The position numbers were made by a program, and so were the translations under genes. A DNA stretch of 64,000 nt from Roseivirga thermotolerans (lineage in GTDB: Bacteria; Bacteroidota; Bacteroidia; Cytophagales; Cyclobacteriaceae): NCBI RefSeq assembly GCF_014653175.1, contig NZ_BNAG01000002.1, positions 62,001-126,000 of the forward strand, in the 5' to 3' direction. This document shows positions 34,152-42,817 of the stretch, piece after piece. The notes under the pieces are model-generated. The model did no database searches and was not told where the DNA came from. It saw nothing but the letters and a program-made list of their open reading frames with translations. Within the stretch, counting starts at the first letter, position 1. Every line of letters begins with the position of its first letter.

Positions 34152-35011
34152 TACACTAGGTGTTTCAATATACTAAAAATGCATTTACAGAAGGCAGGTC
34201 AACCATACCTTACTGCATAAAGATGGCCAATCACCTTTTGAAAAAGATTGGAGCAGCTCCTGAACGAACAACAATCTTTTTTTGAGTAAGAACCAGCAAT
34301 AAATGGGGTATATCCAAATGGCTGACAGGATGGTGTACAGGCTGAAAGAAAGTGTTTTGCCTGAGCCCCTTCTTTGCGCATTTGAATTACTGCCAGACAA
34401 GGTGCGCTGCCGGTAAGAAGGTGGAACTGTATAAATGAATACAATAACCGTTCTTGACGGCTCATATCACTGTTTTCACAGAAGCCATGTGTTTCAGGTT
34501 TTCAGCCGCGCTGTGAGTAACTGAACCAGGCTGTTCAATACTTTAAAGCCGTGCTTTTGTCATACCATGAGTTAATTATTTTAACCTGAGTTCGATGTAA
34601 GAAAAGAACGTCATGCCGGAAAAACAGGCCTTAAACTCTCAAAAAGGCCTGTTTTGTCGGTATCTCAACAGAGTCTAAATGAGATTGCGGATATTTTCCT
34701 TTGCGTATGTGAAGTTTTCAGAGGAAAATTCCGCAATGATGTCCTAAGGGGGACATCTTACTACTTCCTTACATCGAACTCAGGTTATTTTAGGTTGCGG
34801 ACTAGTCTAAATTAGATTCCTTTGGAAGGGAGTGTTCTTAAAATATGAGGCTATAATGGCAAGCGGGTATGGAAAAGTATCGCTAAGTTCTGGAAGTCTT
34901 TATGCAGATGTTTAGGCGTTTATTTGAGGCTCAGACCGGCTTAGTAAAAACTTTAATTGGGCTGCAGTAAGGCTTATAAAAAATCTCAAAACTATTTCAT
35001 TTCTTTGCACC
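34152..35011. other. intergenic region of 860 bases, mostly non-coding
   Basis: Contains MITE copy 2 (34585-34784). The remainder, 34152-34570 and 34800-35011, has short open frames with no coding character (Cys- and Ser-rich translations, no recognisable motif). TTTCTTTG at 35000-35007 is a 7/8 -7 match placed only 4 bases before the ATG at 35012. Confidence 0.5.
34585..34784. mobile_element. MITE-like element, copy 2 (200 bp)
   Basis: Perfect 17-base terminal inverted repeats CCTGAGTTCGATGTAAG / CTTACATCGAACTCAGG. Flanks TTATTTTAA (34576-34584) and TTATTTTAG (34785-34793) agree at 8 of 9 positions, consistent with a 9-base target duplication. One base is missing in the right arm of the first hairpin (TTTTGTCGG instead of TTTTATCCGG), which breaks the open frame seen across copies 1 and 3. 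Confidence 0.88.
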
Positions 35012-35464
35012 ATGTTGGAGTTGAAAAGGGACGTTTTCCGAATGTGTTCGGAGAAAGTCGGTGCACGCATCAATACCTTGGAGGCCGAGCTCAGAAGCCT
35101 GAGCGAGTCTGCAGCCTCAGATACAAAAAGCTCAATGGGCGATAAGTATGAGACTTCTCGCGAAATGGTTGGGTTAGAGCAGGAGAAGGTAAGTGAACAA
35201 TTGGACGATGCTCGTCAGATGCGTAAAGTGCTGGAAAGCCTCAACGTAGAGCATAGTGCTTCCAAAATTATCCAGGGTTCGTTGGTCCGTACATCAACGG
35301 TGCTTTTCTACATTGCCGTTTCGTTGGGAAAAATAACCGTAGGGGGTAAAGATGTCTTTGTTATTTCCCCCGTATCGCCCATAGGTAAAGAGCTAATGGG
35401 AAAGGAAGTTAATCATTCCATTGCTTTCGCAGGTAAGATGGAGCGTATTATTGCCATTGCCTGA
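35012..35464 (+). CDS. GreA/GreB C-terminal-domain-like protein
   Basis: 150 aa. The N-terminal half is a predicted coiled coil (INTLEAELRSLSESAASDTKSSMGDKYETSREMVGLEQEKVSEQLDD), and the C-terminal half has SLGKITVGGKDVFVISPVSPIGKELMGKEVNHSI, which resembles the FKBP-like C-terminal domain of GreA/GreB transcript-cleavage factors. The acidic tip residues of true Gre factors cannot be confirmed. Such proteins are often mislabelled 3-oxoacyl-ACP synthase in Bacteroidota. Single gene after a repeat-rich gap. Confidence 0.75.
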   Translation: MLELKRDVFRMCSEKVGARINTLEAELRSLSESAASDTKSSMGDKYETSREMVGLEQEKVSEQLDDARQMRKVLESLNVEHSASKIIQGSLVRTSTVLFYIAVSLGKITVGGKDVFVISPVSPIGKELMGKEVNHSIAFAGKMERIIAIA

Positions 35465-35586
35465 GTAGTTTCAGGTATTTTATCCTTCTCTTTTTTGGAA
35501 TTAGACTGTATTAAAGGCCACCTGAAGCAACTACTGATCATTGTAAGTGCTTCAGAGGGCCTTCTGGTCAGGTGCTATCACATAAT

Positions 35587-37182
35587 CTATTTTTCGGTCA
35601 GTTGGCCTTCAAAAAGTAGCCAGCTATTAGGGTCTAACTCAATCTTTGAAGGTCGGGTACTCAGTTCGGGAGACCATACCATCTGTTTTTGGTGTACCGG
35701 AATTTTGCGGAGCTCCGACTGTCCGTTGGGGTAGGTGATTTTCACTTCCAGATCAAATAAAAACTCTTCCTGTTGGCGCTGGTTGATTTCCATTTCCAAC
35801 TTTCCGTTTTTATAGGTCCATGTGGCTTCTATCTTCGGTTGTCCGGCTTGCATTATCCACTGCTTAAAGAATTGCGCCAAGTCCAGTCCACTGACTTCTT
35901 CGAATACCTTTCTGAGGTCTTCGGTATAGGCGTTGGCTAGTTTGTACCTGGCATAATAGGTGCGGATGGCTTGCCAAAACAGTTCATCGCCCACTTCTTT
36001 TCTGAGCATGTGCAATACCCAGCCGCCTTTTTGATAAGAGTTGGTATTGAGCAGTTGCATATAATCTTCTATGGCTTTGTTTACAACGGGCACTCGGCTT
36101 TGTTTGCTATAATCAATGATTTGCTGGCGCTGCTCTTTTACACGCTGCACAAAATTGTCGCGTCCATATTTCTGCTCCATGTACAGGTTAGTAAAGTAGG
36201 TAGCAAAGCCTTCGCTCAGCCATACATGATGCCAGTTGGCTTCAGAGGCTGAGTTGCCGAACCATTGGTGGGCTATTTCATGAGCAATTAATCCTTCAGA
36301 GGTGCGCTGCCCGTTTACAGAGTTTTCGGAATAGAAGATATTGGAGGCATTCTCCATTCCGCCAAACTGTGTTTTAGATTGTACGTTGGCCAGTTTGGAA
36401 AAGGGGTAGGGGCCAACATGGTTAATGAACCAATCGGTGATGGGTAGGGCAAGGGCATAGTCATGAAAGCCTTTTTCCCGATCTTGCGGATACACCCAGG
36501 CAGAAATTGGAATGCCATAAATATCTCCGCTATTTTGAATCGCAAACCGGGCAGCTCCAATAACCATTACTTTAGTAGGAATGGCCACTTCCGATCTCCA
36601 ATGAGTAAGGGTTAACTTGTCATCGATGTTCGATCGCTCAACCAGTTTTCCGTTGCCAATAACCTGATAATGTGCAGGGGCTGTCACAATCCACTCCACC
36701 GTAGCTTTGTCAGAAGGGTGATCCACAATGGGCAGCCAGTGCTTTCCGCGATCAGGCCAGTTGTCACCAAAAAAGGTGCGGTCGCCATACTTGTTTTTAG
36801 AAATAATCAGACCGTTAGCAGGAACTCCTTCATAGGCTATGAGAAAGGTGACCCTTTCTCCCGATTTTGCCGGATAGTTAAGAGTAAGTTGGTTGTTTTT
36901 GTGGCTAAAATCAATACGTTTGCTATTGGCCATTACCACGTTTACTTTCATTCCTTTTCCGTTGTTTTCGTTCACCAGGTCAAAGTGAAAGTCCGGGCTA
37001 TCTTTTAAGAAATGAACAGTTACGTGAGCAATGCCTGTAATTTGGTCATTTACATCTGTTAGTTGTAGTTCAAAACGATAGTGTTGCACATCAATGGTGG
37101 CTAACCTTTCGTAGTGCTTTTGGCTATATACACCAACCGATAGAAGCCCCAGTAGTATAGAGGTAAGAATGAATCGTTTCAT
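35587..37182 (-). CDS. secreted M1 family zinc aminopeptidase
   Basis: 531 aa with signal peptide MKRFILTSILLGLLSVGVYS. The N-terminal beta domain is followed by the exopeptidase motif GGMENASNIFYSE near residue 275, the zinc motif HEIAHQWFGNSASEANWHHVWLSEGFATYF near 300-330 (HExxH-18-E) and a downstream Tyr in NSYQKGGWVLHMLRKE near 385. The long C-terminal helical domain of aminopeptidase N is absent, replaced by a short beta tail, so this is the short M1 type. Periplasmic or surface peptide trimming is likely. Confidence 0.94.
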   Translation of the reverse strand: MKRFILTSILLGLLSVGVYSQKHYERLATIDVQHYRFELQLTDVNDQITGIAHVTVHFLKDSPDFHFDLVNENNGKGMKVNVVMANSKRIDFSHKNNQLTLNYPAKSGERVTFLIAYEGVPANGLIISKNKYGDRTFFGDNWPDRGKHWLPIVDHPSDKATVEWIVTAPAHYQVIGNGKLVERSNIDDKLTLTHWRSEVAIPTKVMVIGAARFAIQNSGDIYGIPISAWVYPQDREKGFHDYALALPITDWFINHVGPYPFSKLANVQSKTQFGGMENASNIFYSENSVNGQRTSEGLIAHEIAHQWFGNSASEANWHHVWLSEGFATYFTNLYMEQKYGRDNFVQRVKEQRQQIIDYSKQSRVPVVNKAIEDYMQLLNTNSYQKGGWVLHMLRKEVGDELFWQAIRTYYARYKLANAYTEDLRKVFEEVSGLDLAQFFKQWIMQAGQPKIEATWTYKNGKLEMEINQRQQEEFLFDLEVKITYPNGQSELRKIPVHQKQMVWSPELSTRPSKIELDPNSWLLFEGQLTEK

Positions 37183-37319
37183 TTTACCAAGCTAACTAAA
37201 AAGTGATTATTGGGAAATGATTTCTACCTCCCTCTGTTTTGAAAATGAATCAAAAAATTGATGGAGTACTGGTTAAATCAGAATTTGAAGTCGATTAAAC
37301 TTGTTTGAAATCAAATTTT

Positions 37320-37871
37320 TCAAGCCAGCCAAAAGAGGAAAACCAAAGGGAAAGCCACTCCGGCAAGGGCCAGCCACCAACCTCTTTTCTTAAAGCTATA
37401 CTTACCACTGGCAATGAACATACCCGTTAGCGCAATGATGATCATGGCGCCACCAAAAATATCGGAATACCATATCCAGGCCGAGTTGGTGGTTTGGTGC
37501 AAGTCGGCCATTTCGGCCAGTCCATATCTTCGGCCAAAAAAGTCCAGAGTACCTTCTCCGTTTTCCAGACTTACCTCTGCCATAGCATCTTGAAAGTAGA
37601 TTCTTAGGTTACCGTTTTGTATTCTAAAGTTGCGGTATTCGTTGCCGACACCTGTCTGCGGAATTAGTGATTTCACTAACTCATCGTTGTATTCTTCAGT
37701 GTCCGGCAGGTTTAGCGTAAGAGGTTCCGAACTGAGGGTGTATTGACGCGAGTTAAAGGTTCTCCTGTGGTTCAGTGCTATTCCCGAAATAGAAAAGGCT
37801 AGAATGAGCCCTACAAAAAAGTAGGCAATGTCTCGGTGGTAGTTGCGGCAGAAGTTCTTAAACTTTCTCAC
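37320..37871 (-). CDS. PepSY-associated TM protein
   Basis: 183 aa. TM helix near residues 15-33 (DIAYFFVGLILAFSISGIALNH), a periplasmic PepSY-like loop of about 90 residues (VSLENGEGTLDFFGRRYG), then two C-terminal helices (FGGAMIIIALTGMFIASGKY and WWLALAGVAFPLVFLFWLA). Bacteroidota PepSY-TM proteins are often tied to siderophore uptake or ferric reduction, but no TonB receptor is adjacent. The start codon is GTG. Role not certain. Confidence 0.82.
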   Translation of the reverse strand: MRKFKNFCRNYHRDIAYFFVGLILAFSISGIALNHRRTFNSRQYTLSSEPLTLNLPDTEEYNDELVKSLIPQTGVGNEYRNFRIQNGNLRIYFQDAMAEVSLENGEGTLDFFGRRYGLAEMADLHQTTNSAWIWYSDIFGGAMIIIALTGMFIASGKYSFKKRGWWLALAGVAFPLVFLFWLA

Positions 37872-37979
37872 TTAATTTTATTTAGACTGATTATAGATAG
37901 CGGCAAAAATAGTGGATGAGTGATTCGAAACAAGTGCAACCGACAATTTTTTTAAATTGGCCAGATGAAAATCTGATGA

Positions 37980-38822
37980 ATGGAAAATCTGGTAAACTTC
38001 TTTGCTGATATACCCACCGAATTTCGGGCGGGGATCTTAATTGGTGGTATAGTGGTCTTTTGGATACTGGAAGGAACGCTGCCCCTTTTTCGCTTTCAAT
38101 ACAAGAAGATTCGTCATGCCGGAATTAACCTTTTCTTTACCCTCACCACTATGATTATTGGGTTTGGTTTGGCAGGAGCACTATTGTATGCTTCAGATAC
38201 GGTGGCTGCCAACCATTTTGGATTATTGTATATTATAGACCTTCCTCTTTGGGCTCAACTGGTAGTTGGTGTACTTCTTCTCGATTTAATAGGGGCTTAC
38301 CTTGTGCATTGGACAGAACACAAGGTTAAATGGATGTGGAAATTTCATTTGGTTCACCATACCGACACTACGGTAGATGTAACTACAGGGCTGCGTCATC
38401 ATCCCGGAGAAACCGTGTTCAGAATAGGGTTCACTATTTTGGCCGCAATTATTGTGGGGGCACCTATGTGGATCATCATGTTCTACCAGAGTATGTCGGT
38501 GCTGTTTGCACACCTTACTCACGCCAATATTAACATGCCGAGATCGGTGGATAGGGCTTTATCTTGGGTTTTTGTGACTCCACTCATGCATAAGGTACAT
38601 CACCATTATACACAACCACTTACCGATACCAACTACGGAAATATCTTTTCCTTTTGGGATCGCATTTTCGGCACTTTTGCTCAGGTAGATGATACCCGGG
38701 AATTGAAGTACGGCATCGATACCCATATGGACCCGAAAGAGAATGATGAAATGGGTAATCTGCTAAAGATTCCTTTTCAGGCTTACAGACCTCCGGTGGG
38801 CACTAAGTTTGGAGGGGAATAG
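37980..38822 (+). CDS. sterol desaturase / fatty acid hydroxylase superfamily protein
   Basis: 280 aa integral membrane di-iron enzyme. The His clusters are HWTEH near residue 116, HLVHH near 129, HANIN near 184 and HKVHHHY near 204, with HH in GLRHHPGE. This set marks the superfamily that hydroxylates or desaturates lipids with O2. Four hydrophobic helices precede and separate the clusters. Possible substrates in Bacteroidota include carotenoids and sphingolipid-like or fatty acyl chains; the sequence does not decide. Transcribed alone. Confidence 0.9.
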   Translation: MENLVNFFADIPTEFRAGILIGGIVVFWILEGTLPLFRFQYKKIRHAGINLFFTLTTMIIGFGLAGALLYASDTVAANHFGLLYIIDLPLWAQLVVGVLLLDLIGAYLVHWTEHKVKWMWKFHLVHHTDTTVDVTTGLRHHPGETVFRIGFTILAAIIVGAPMWIIMFYQSMSVLFAHLTHANINMPRSVDRALSWVFVTPLMHKVHHHYTQPLTDTNYGNIFSFWDRIFGTFAQVDDTRELKYGIDTHMDPKENDEMGNLLKIPFQAYRPPVGTKFGGE

Positions 38823-38952
38823 GAGTATTTCCTTAAGTCGCTAAATGTCAATCGGTTGATTTGCTAAAAAGATAAGCCATATTCCACAGTTCAATATTTT
38901 AAAACTATAATTTTAGCCTTAATTCTGTCGGTAAGTTGCTTTCAGACTCACC

Positions 38953-40335
38953 TCACCACTTCTTTCTAAGTGGCTCTTCCAGGGGTAAGTACCACCAGGC
39001 CCATCCCCACCACGGACGTTTTACGTTGGCCAGATCTACCGTAGGGTCAATAATGAGTTGTGGCTTTCTGCCGTTGAGCGATGCAGTAGCCTGCGCAAAA
39101 ACCATTACATCCATATCCATCAGTGCGTATTCTTGCTTCAGAAACTGGGCAAACTCCCAAATCATATAAGGTTTGCCTTCCATATCATTAATTTGCCATT
39201 CTTTCAGGTAGCCTCTCAGGTCAACCAGTATGCGCTCCCCATTGGCCTTGTTTTCCAAGATAAAATTGGTTTCGCCCGATTTACTTCTAAGCTTCATATG
39301 CCAGGCATACCGATGTCCTCCTTCGGTCCAGTGCACATTACCGGGAATAAACCAATGCCTGAATGGAAGAACAAGCTGTAAGGTTACAAAAATGGCCAAT
39401 GCCCAGAGAACGAGCTTTCTTTTGCGAACACCCGGCATTACATGGGCGGTTTCAAGTGCAGCCGGACGAGCTAGCTTTAAGCGCACGAAAAGCTTTCTGG
39501 GCCAGTCAGGAGCAAAGAATATAGTAGTGGCACCAATCATAAACCACGGAAATATGCCTATGCTAAAGAGTTGAGAGTTCATTAGGTGGAAGGCAGTAAT
39601 GAGTATAAATGCCGGCCATCGCGACTTTTTCCAAAGTAAAAAGGGCACAATGAGCAGGTCTAGCAGCAAGCCACTATATGAAATGAACAGAACCATCCAT
39701 TGTTCTTCGAAATAGGTGCCTAAGATGGGGAAATCAGGGTCAAGCCACATGGCTAGTGGATAGCCCTGCAGCCAGTCTGGATTGAGTTTGGCAACGCCTC
39801 CAAAGAAATACGGCACTGCTATAATGAACCTTAAGAGCCAGAGTGTCCACAGTGGAGCCGTTCTGTTGCGCAGTTTTTTCCAAATCAGGCTGTCAACGGA
39901 GAATCCTTTGTGCGCAGGCAGAAAAATGAGCAGAAAGCTTATAAGTACCACCAAATAGAAATGATTCAGATAGCGGGCCTGTTCCAGCAGATAGGTATAA
40001 GTAAAGAGAAGGAAAAACAAACCGGCCGAAACGCGATAGAGAAAACCGATGGCAATAAAAAGAGCTAAAAGCCCCAGAATGAGCCATAGAATAAACATGT
40101 AATCTTCCGGTAGTGGCTTGAAGTTAAAGGGTGCATAGCTAAAGTTAAAGTACGGCTCAATCCAATACCTGTAGATCCACCCGTAGCGGAAGTAACGCGT
40201 TACCTCCCAAAACATGATGCCACCAAACAGTACCCTAAACAACAGAAGAAAGGCATTGTCTACCGGTTCAAACAGCTTTTCTTTCCACTGTCTGGACCAT
40301 ATTTCTGATAATTCGCCCGAATGCTTTGAGGTCAC
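38953..40335 (-). CDS. HTTM protein, vitamin-K-dependent gamma-carboxylase-like
   Basis: 460 aa. About seven hydrophobic helices over residues 25-275 form the horizontally transferred transmembrane (HTTM) domain, then a C-terminal beta region. The segment PYFFGGVAKLNPDWLQGYPLAMWLDPDF near residue 175-200 corresponds to the human GGCX stretch containing the catalytic Lys218, and the Lys is kept (AKLNPDW). Human GGCX carboxylates Glu to Gla using reduced vitamin K; in bacteria the substrate is unknown. The start is GTG. It is not linked to an obvious Gla-substrate gene. Confidence 0.88.
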   Translation of the reverse strand: MTSKHSGELSEIWSRQWKEKLFEPVDNAFLLLFRVLFGGIMFWEVTRYFRYGWIYRYWIEPYFNFSYAPFNFKPLPEDYMFILWLILGLLALFIAIGFLYRVSAGLFFLLFTYTYLLEQARYLNHFYLVVLISFLLIFLPAHKGFSVDSLIWKKLRNRTAPLWTLWLLRFIIAVPYFFGGVAKLNPDWLQGYPLAMWLDPDFPILGTYFEEQWMVLFISYSGLLLDLLIVPFLLWKKSRWPAFILITAFHLMNSQLFSIGIFPWFMIGATTIFFAPDWPRKLFVRLKLARPAALETAHVMPGVRKRKLVLWALAIFVTLQLVLPFRHWFIPGNVHWTEGGHRYAWHMKLRSKSGETNFILENKANGERILVDLRGYLKEWQINDMEGKPYMIWEFAQFLKQEYALMDMDVMVFAQATASLNGRKPQLIIDPTVDLANVKRPWWGWAWWYLPLEEPLRKKW

Positions 40336-40394
40336 TGAAAAAGGGTCTGGTTAAAATTGGCGGGTACCTTTTGGTACACGACCTATAAAATTAA

Positions 40395-40655
40395 CTAACC
40401 CCTACATTCCTCAATGGCTTTTTCCAATATTCCCATGATTTTCTCCTCATTCATGCCAATCATAGAGGCAGGGAAGCCCACTTTTAGGTTTTGTATACTT
40501 AGGGTTTGTGCCGAAGGGTCAAAAGCATAGTCGAGTGAAATGCCATTTTTGCTCAAATAACCGCTATGGGCAACCATTTCAATGCCCTGTCCTTTGAGCT
40601 TGGCACTCAGGCAATCGAATATGGAAAGGTCTATGGAGTTAAATGTCTTGTTCAT
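40395..40655 (-). CDS. small conserved-looking hypothetical protein
   Basis: 86 aa from the ATG at 40655 (MNKTFNSIDLSIFDCLSAKL). Soluble, with an alpha-beta pattern: GIEMVAHSGYLSKNGISLDYAFDPSAQTLSIQNLKVGF then a helix MNEEKIMGILEKAIEEC. It overlaps the 3' end of the DUF4494 gene by 17 bases, so it is expressed with it. No family recognised. Confidence 0.7.
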   Translation of the reverse strand: MNKTFNSIDLSIFDCLSAKLKGQGIEMVAHSGYLSKNGISLDYAFDPSAQTLSIQNLKVGFPASMIGMNEEKIMGILEKAIEECRG

Positions 40656-41166
40656 CTTCGTCTTCTTCTTGGGCATGAACGCTCTCGGCTTCTACTTCGG
40701 CTACAGGTCTGAAGTTACCTTCAGGAAGCTTTTCTTCGTCTTTATAGTGATGAAAAACCTCAAGAATCGGAGATTCTTTAACCTCCGGTACCACAAAGGT
40801 GACCAACATGTTGTTCAGGCTTTCATGAATGCGCTCATAGGCCATCTTTACATCTTGAGCTGTAACCAGCATTATATTAGTTACTTTCTTCTCCTTGCCA
40901 CTGTCTGCATCGGCCACCATATAAGATACCTTGGCCTGGTAAAATTGATCGGCATCTTTATACTCAAAAACATCTACTATTTTACTCTTAGCAATACTGG
41001 TTACGGCAAACTCGCCCATTACCCGCTGTCCCATCTCTTCATAAATTCGGGCTTCAGCTTCAGTAAACGAAAGGGCATCGGCCAGGTAGGCCTCAGTTAC
41101 ATTTTTCAATCGGCCGTGCTCGTCCTCTTTTTGATATTTGACTTTGCAGGTAAACCAGGTTTTCAT
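40639..41166 (-). CDS. DUF4494 family protein
   Basis: 175 aa soluble protein. MKTWFTCKVKYQKEDEHGRLKNVTEAYLADALSFTEAEARI and SIAKSKIVDVFEYKDADQFYQAKVSYMVADADSGKEKKVTNIMLV match DUF4494, a Bacteroidota-specific family of unknown role. The tail (VHAQEEDEDEQDI) is very acidic. First gene of a two-gene unit with the 86-aa protein. TAACTTCG upstream is a near match to the -7 element. Confidence 0.88.
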   Translation of the reverse strand: MKTWFTCKVKYQKEDEHGRLKNVTEAYLADALSFTEAEARIYEEMGQRVMGEFAVTSIAKSKIVDVFEYKDADQFYQAKVSYMVADADSGKEKKVTNIMLVTAQDVKMAYERIHESLNNMLVTFVVPEVKESPILEVFHHYKDEEKLPEGNFRPVAEVEAESVHAQEEDEDEQDI

Positions 41167-41275
41167 TTGATGTCTTTTAATTGGAACGCGAAGTTAAGAG
41201 GGTAAGAATGAAAAAGAAATTTGGATTGTCACTTTCGAGTGAATTTGACCATTTTCAATTGAACCGGTCTTTCCA

Positions 41276-41434
41276 TTACCATTGGGTGAAGAAATAAAGA
41301 CCGAAGCCAGCCCTAAAGCCAGCCTGAAAAGGAGAGGGCTCGCAATTCTTTTTAATGGCAACAGAGTTGTTTTCAGACGCTTTATATAGACTTTTCATAT
41401 TGAGTTTGAGGCCTTGGCTGTTCTTTGGGCAAGT
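41276..41434 (-). pseudogene. possible remnant of a beta-barrel protein gene
   Basis: Within a 475-base gap an open stretch reads GLKLNMKSLYKASENN ... PFQAGFRAGFGLYFFTQW followed by a stop. The alternating aromatic/Gly pattern ending in an aromatic residue is what the last strand of an outer-membrane beta-barrel looks like. There is no signal peptide and no upstream body. Could be chance. The rest of 41167-41641 shows nothing else I can support. Confidence 0.2.
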
Positions 41435-41641
41435 TCAAAATGATAAGTAGGAAAATATGTTCTGCCTGCCTTGGTTTTCTTACCCTGACTTAGGCTGATT
41501 AAGCTATGGAGGTACTGTTTATGACGACAGGGAGACACAACACTTAACTACGACTGAAGGCTTCCTATTCCAACAACATAAGGATAAGGCATGGGCATAG
41601 TTGGTTTTTTAAATCCATCAATTCTTCCGTATTTCGTCCCA

Positions 41642-42817
41642 ATGAGTAGCGCAGTTTTTCCTTACAAATCGGCCATAGTAGTTACCTGTTTTCCCGAGCA
41701 AAGCCCCTGGCTGGCTAGCGAAATTGAAGCGTTGGGGTTTGAGGTAGTTTCCACCAATATTTCTGAAGTAGAAACCGTGGGTTATATGGACGATTGCCTG
41801 CGGCTGAATATGTGGTTGCGAACAGGAAGCCGTGTGCTTTATCAGATACAGCGTTTCCCTGCCAAAAATGCCAACGATTTGTACAGCAGGGTGCGAGCTA
41901 TTCCGTGGGAAAAGTATTTGCATGCAGATGGCTATTTTAGCATTACCTCTTATGTTAAAAACGATACCATTCGAGACGATAGGTTTGCCAACGTGAGGGT
42001 GAAAGATGCCATTGTAGACCGCATGGTAGAAAAAACCGGCAAACGCCCGGATTCGGGTCCCAACAAAGATCGAACGGTTATTCACATTTACTGGAAAGAA
42101 GATAAAGTAAGGATTTACTTCGATACCTCCGGTGAAACCATAGCCAAACACGGTTACAGAAAACTGCCCTTTAAAGCTCCAATGATTGAATCTTTAGCCG
42201 CTTCGACCATAAGGGCCAGCGAGTGGGATGCTCAGACACCCTTCGTAAACCCTATGTGTGGTAGTGGTACTTTGGCTATAGAAGCCGCTCTGTTCGCTAT
42301 CAATAAAGCCCCCGGGCTGGAAAGAGAAAACTTTGGTTTCATGCACATAAAGGGCTATGATGAAGAGTCGTGGCAAGGCTATCAGCGCTTAGCCAAATTG
42401 CAAATGAAGGCACCGGCTCCCGGGCTTAAAATTGTGGCCTCAGACATGAACCGCGATGCCATTAAAGCTGCGAGGGCGAATGCCAAAACGGCCGGTGTTG
42501 AAGAACTGATCGATTTTCAGCTTTGTGATTTTCGAGAGACACAAATGCCGGAAGAGCCGGGAGTAATTATGATTAACCCTGAGTACGGTGAACGACTGGG
42601 AGAAGAAGAGAAGCTACTGGAGGTATACAGGCAAATCGGTGATTTCTTCAAGCAGAAGTGTCAGGGCTATACCGGTTTTATATTTACAGGAAACATGAAC
42701 CTGGCCAAAAGCATTGGTTTGAGAACCTCTGCACGAATTCCCTTTTACAATGCAAAAATTGAATGTAGATTACTGAAGTACGAGTTGTACAAGGGCTCCA
42801 AAAAACAAAAGGATTGA
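41642..42817 (+). CDS. THUMP-domain class I rRNA methyltransferase (RlmL-like)
   Basis: 391 aa from the ATG at 41642 (MSSAVFPYKSAIVVTCFP); the frame is open back to 41591 but that extension has no coding look. N-terminal ferredoxin-like and THUMP domains (to about 150), then a SAM-binding fold: NPMCGSGTLAIEAALFA near residue 206, ASDMNRDAIKAARANA near 262 and the N6/N2 methyltransferase motif IMINPEYGERLG near 305. NPEYGER replaces the usual NPPYGER. It probably makes m2G in 23S rRNA, as RlmL does. It is joined to the patatin gene by TTGA. Confidence 0.88.
   Translation: MSSAVFPYKSAIVVTCFPEQSPWLASEIEALGFEVVSTNISEVETVGYMDDCLRLNMWLRTGSRVLYQIQRFPAKNANDLYSRVRAIPWEKYLHADGYFSITSYVKNDTIRDDRFANVRVKDAIVDRMVEKTGKRPDSGPNKDRTVIHIYWKEDKVRIYFDTSGETIAKHGYRKLPFKAPMIESLAASTIRASEWDAQTPFVNPMCGSGTLAIEAALFAINKAPGLERENFGFMHIKGYDEESWQGYQRLAKLQMKAPAPGLKIVASDMNRDAIKAARANAKTAGVEELIDFQLCDFRETQMPEEPGVIMINPEYGERLGEEEKLLEVYRQIGDFFKQKCQGYTGFIFTGNMNLAKSIGLRTSARIPFYNAKIECRLLKYELYKGSKKQKD

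Noticed and set aside
34185-34465. Two overlapping minus-strand open frames (71 and 88 codons) downstream of the BLUF gene
   Set aside because: Cys/Ser-rich translations, mutually overlapping frames, no promoter or family signal.
41591-41641. Extended start of the rRNA methyltransferase
   Set aside because: The extra residues (GIVGFLNPSILPYF) show no homology pattern, and the ATG at 41642 gives the usual N-terminus.
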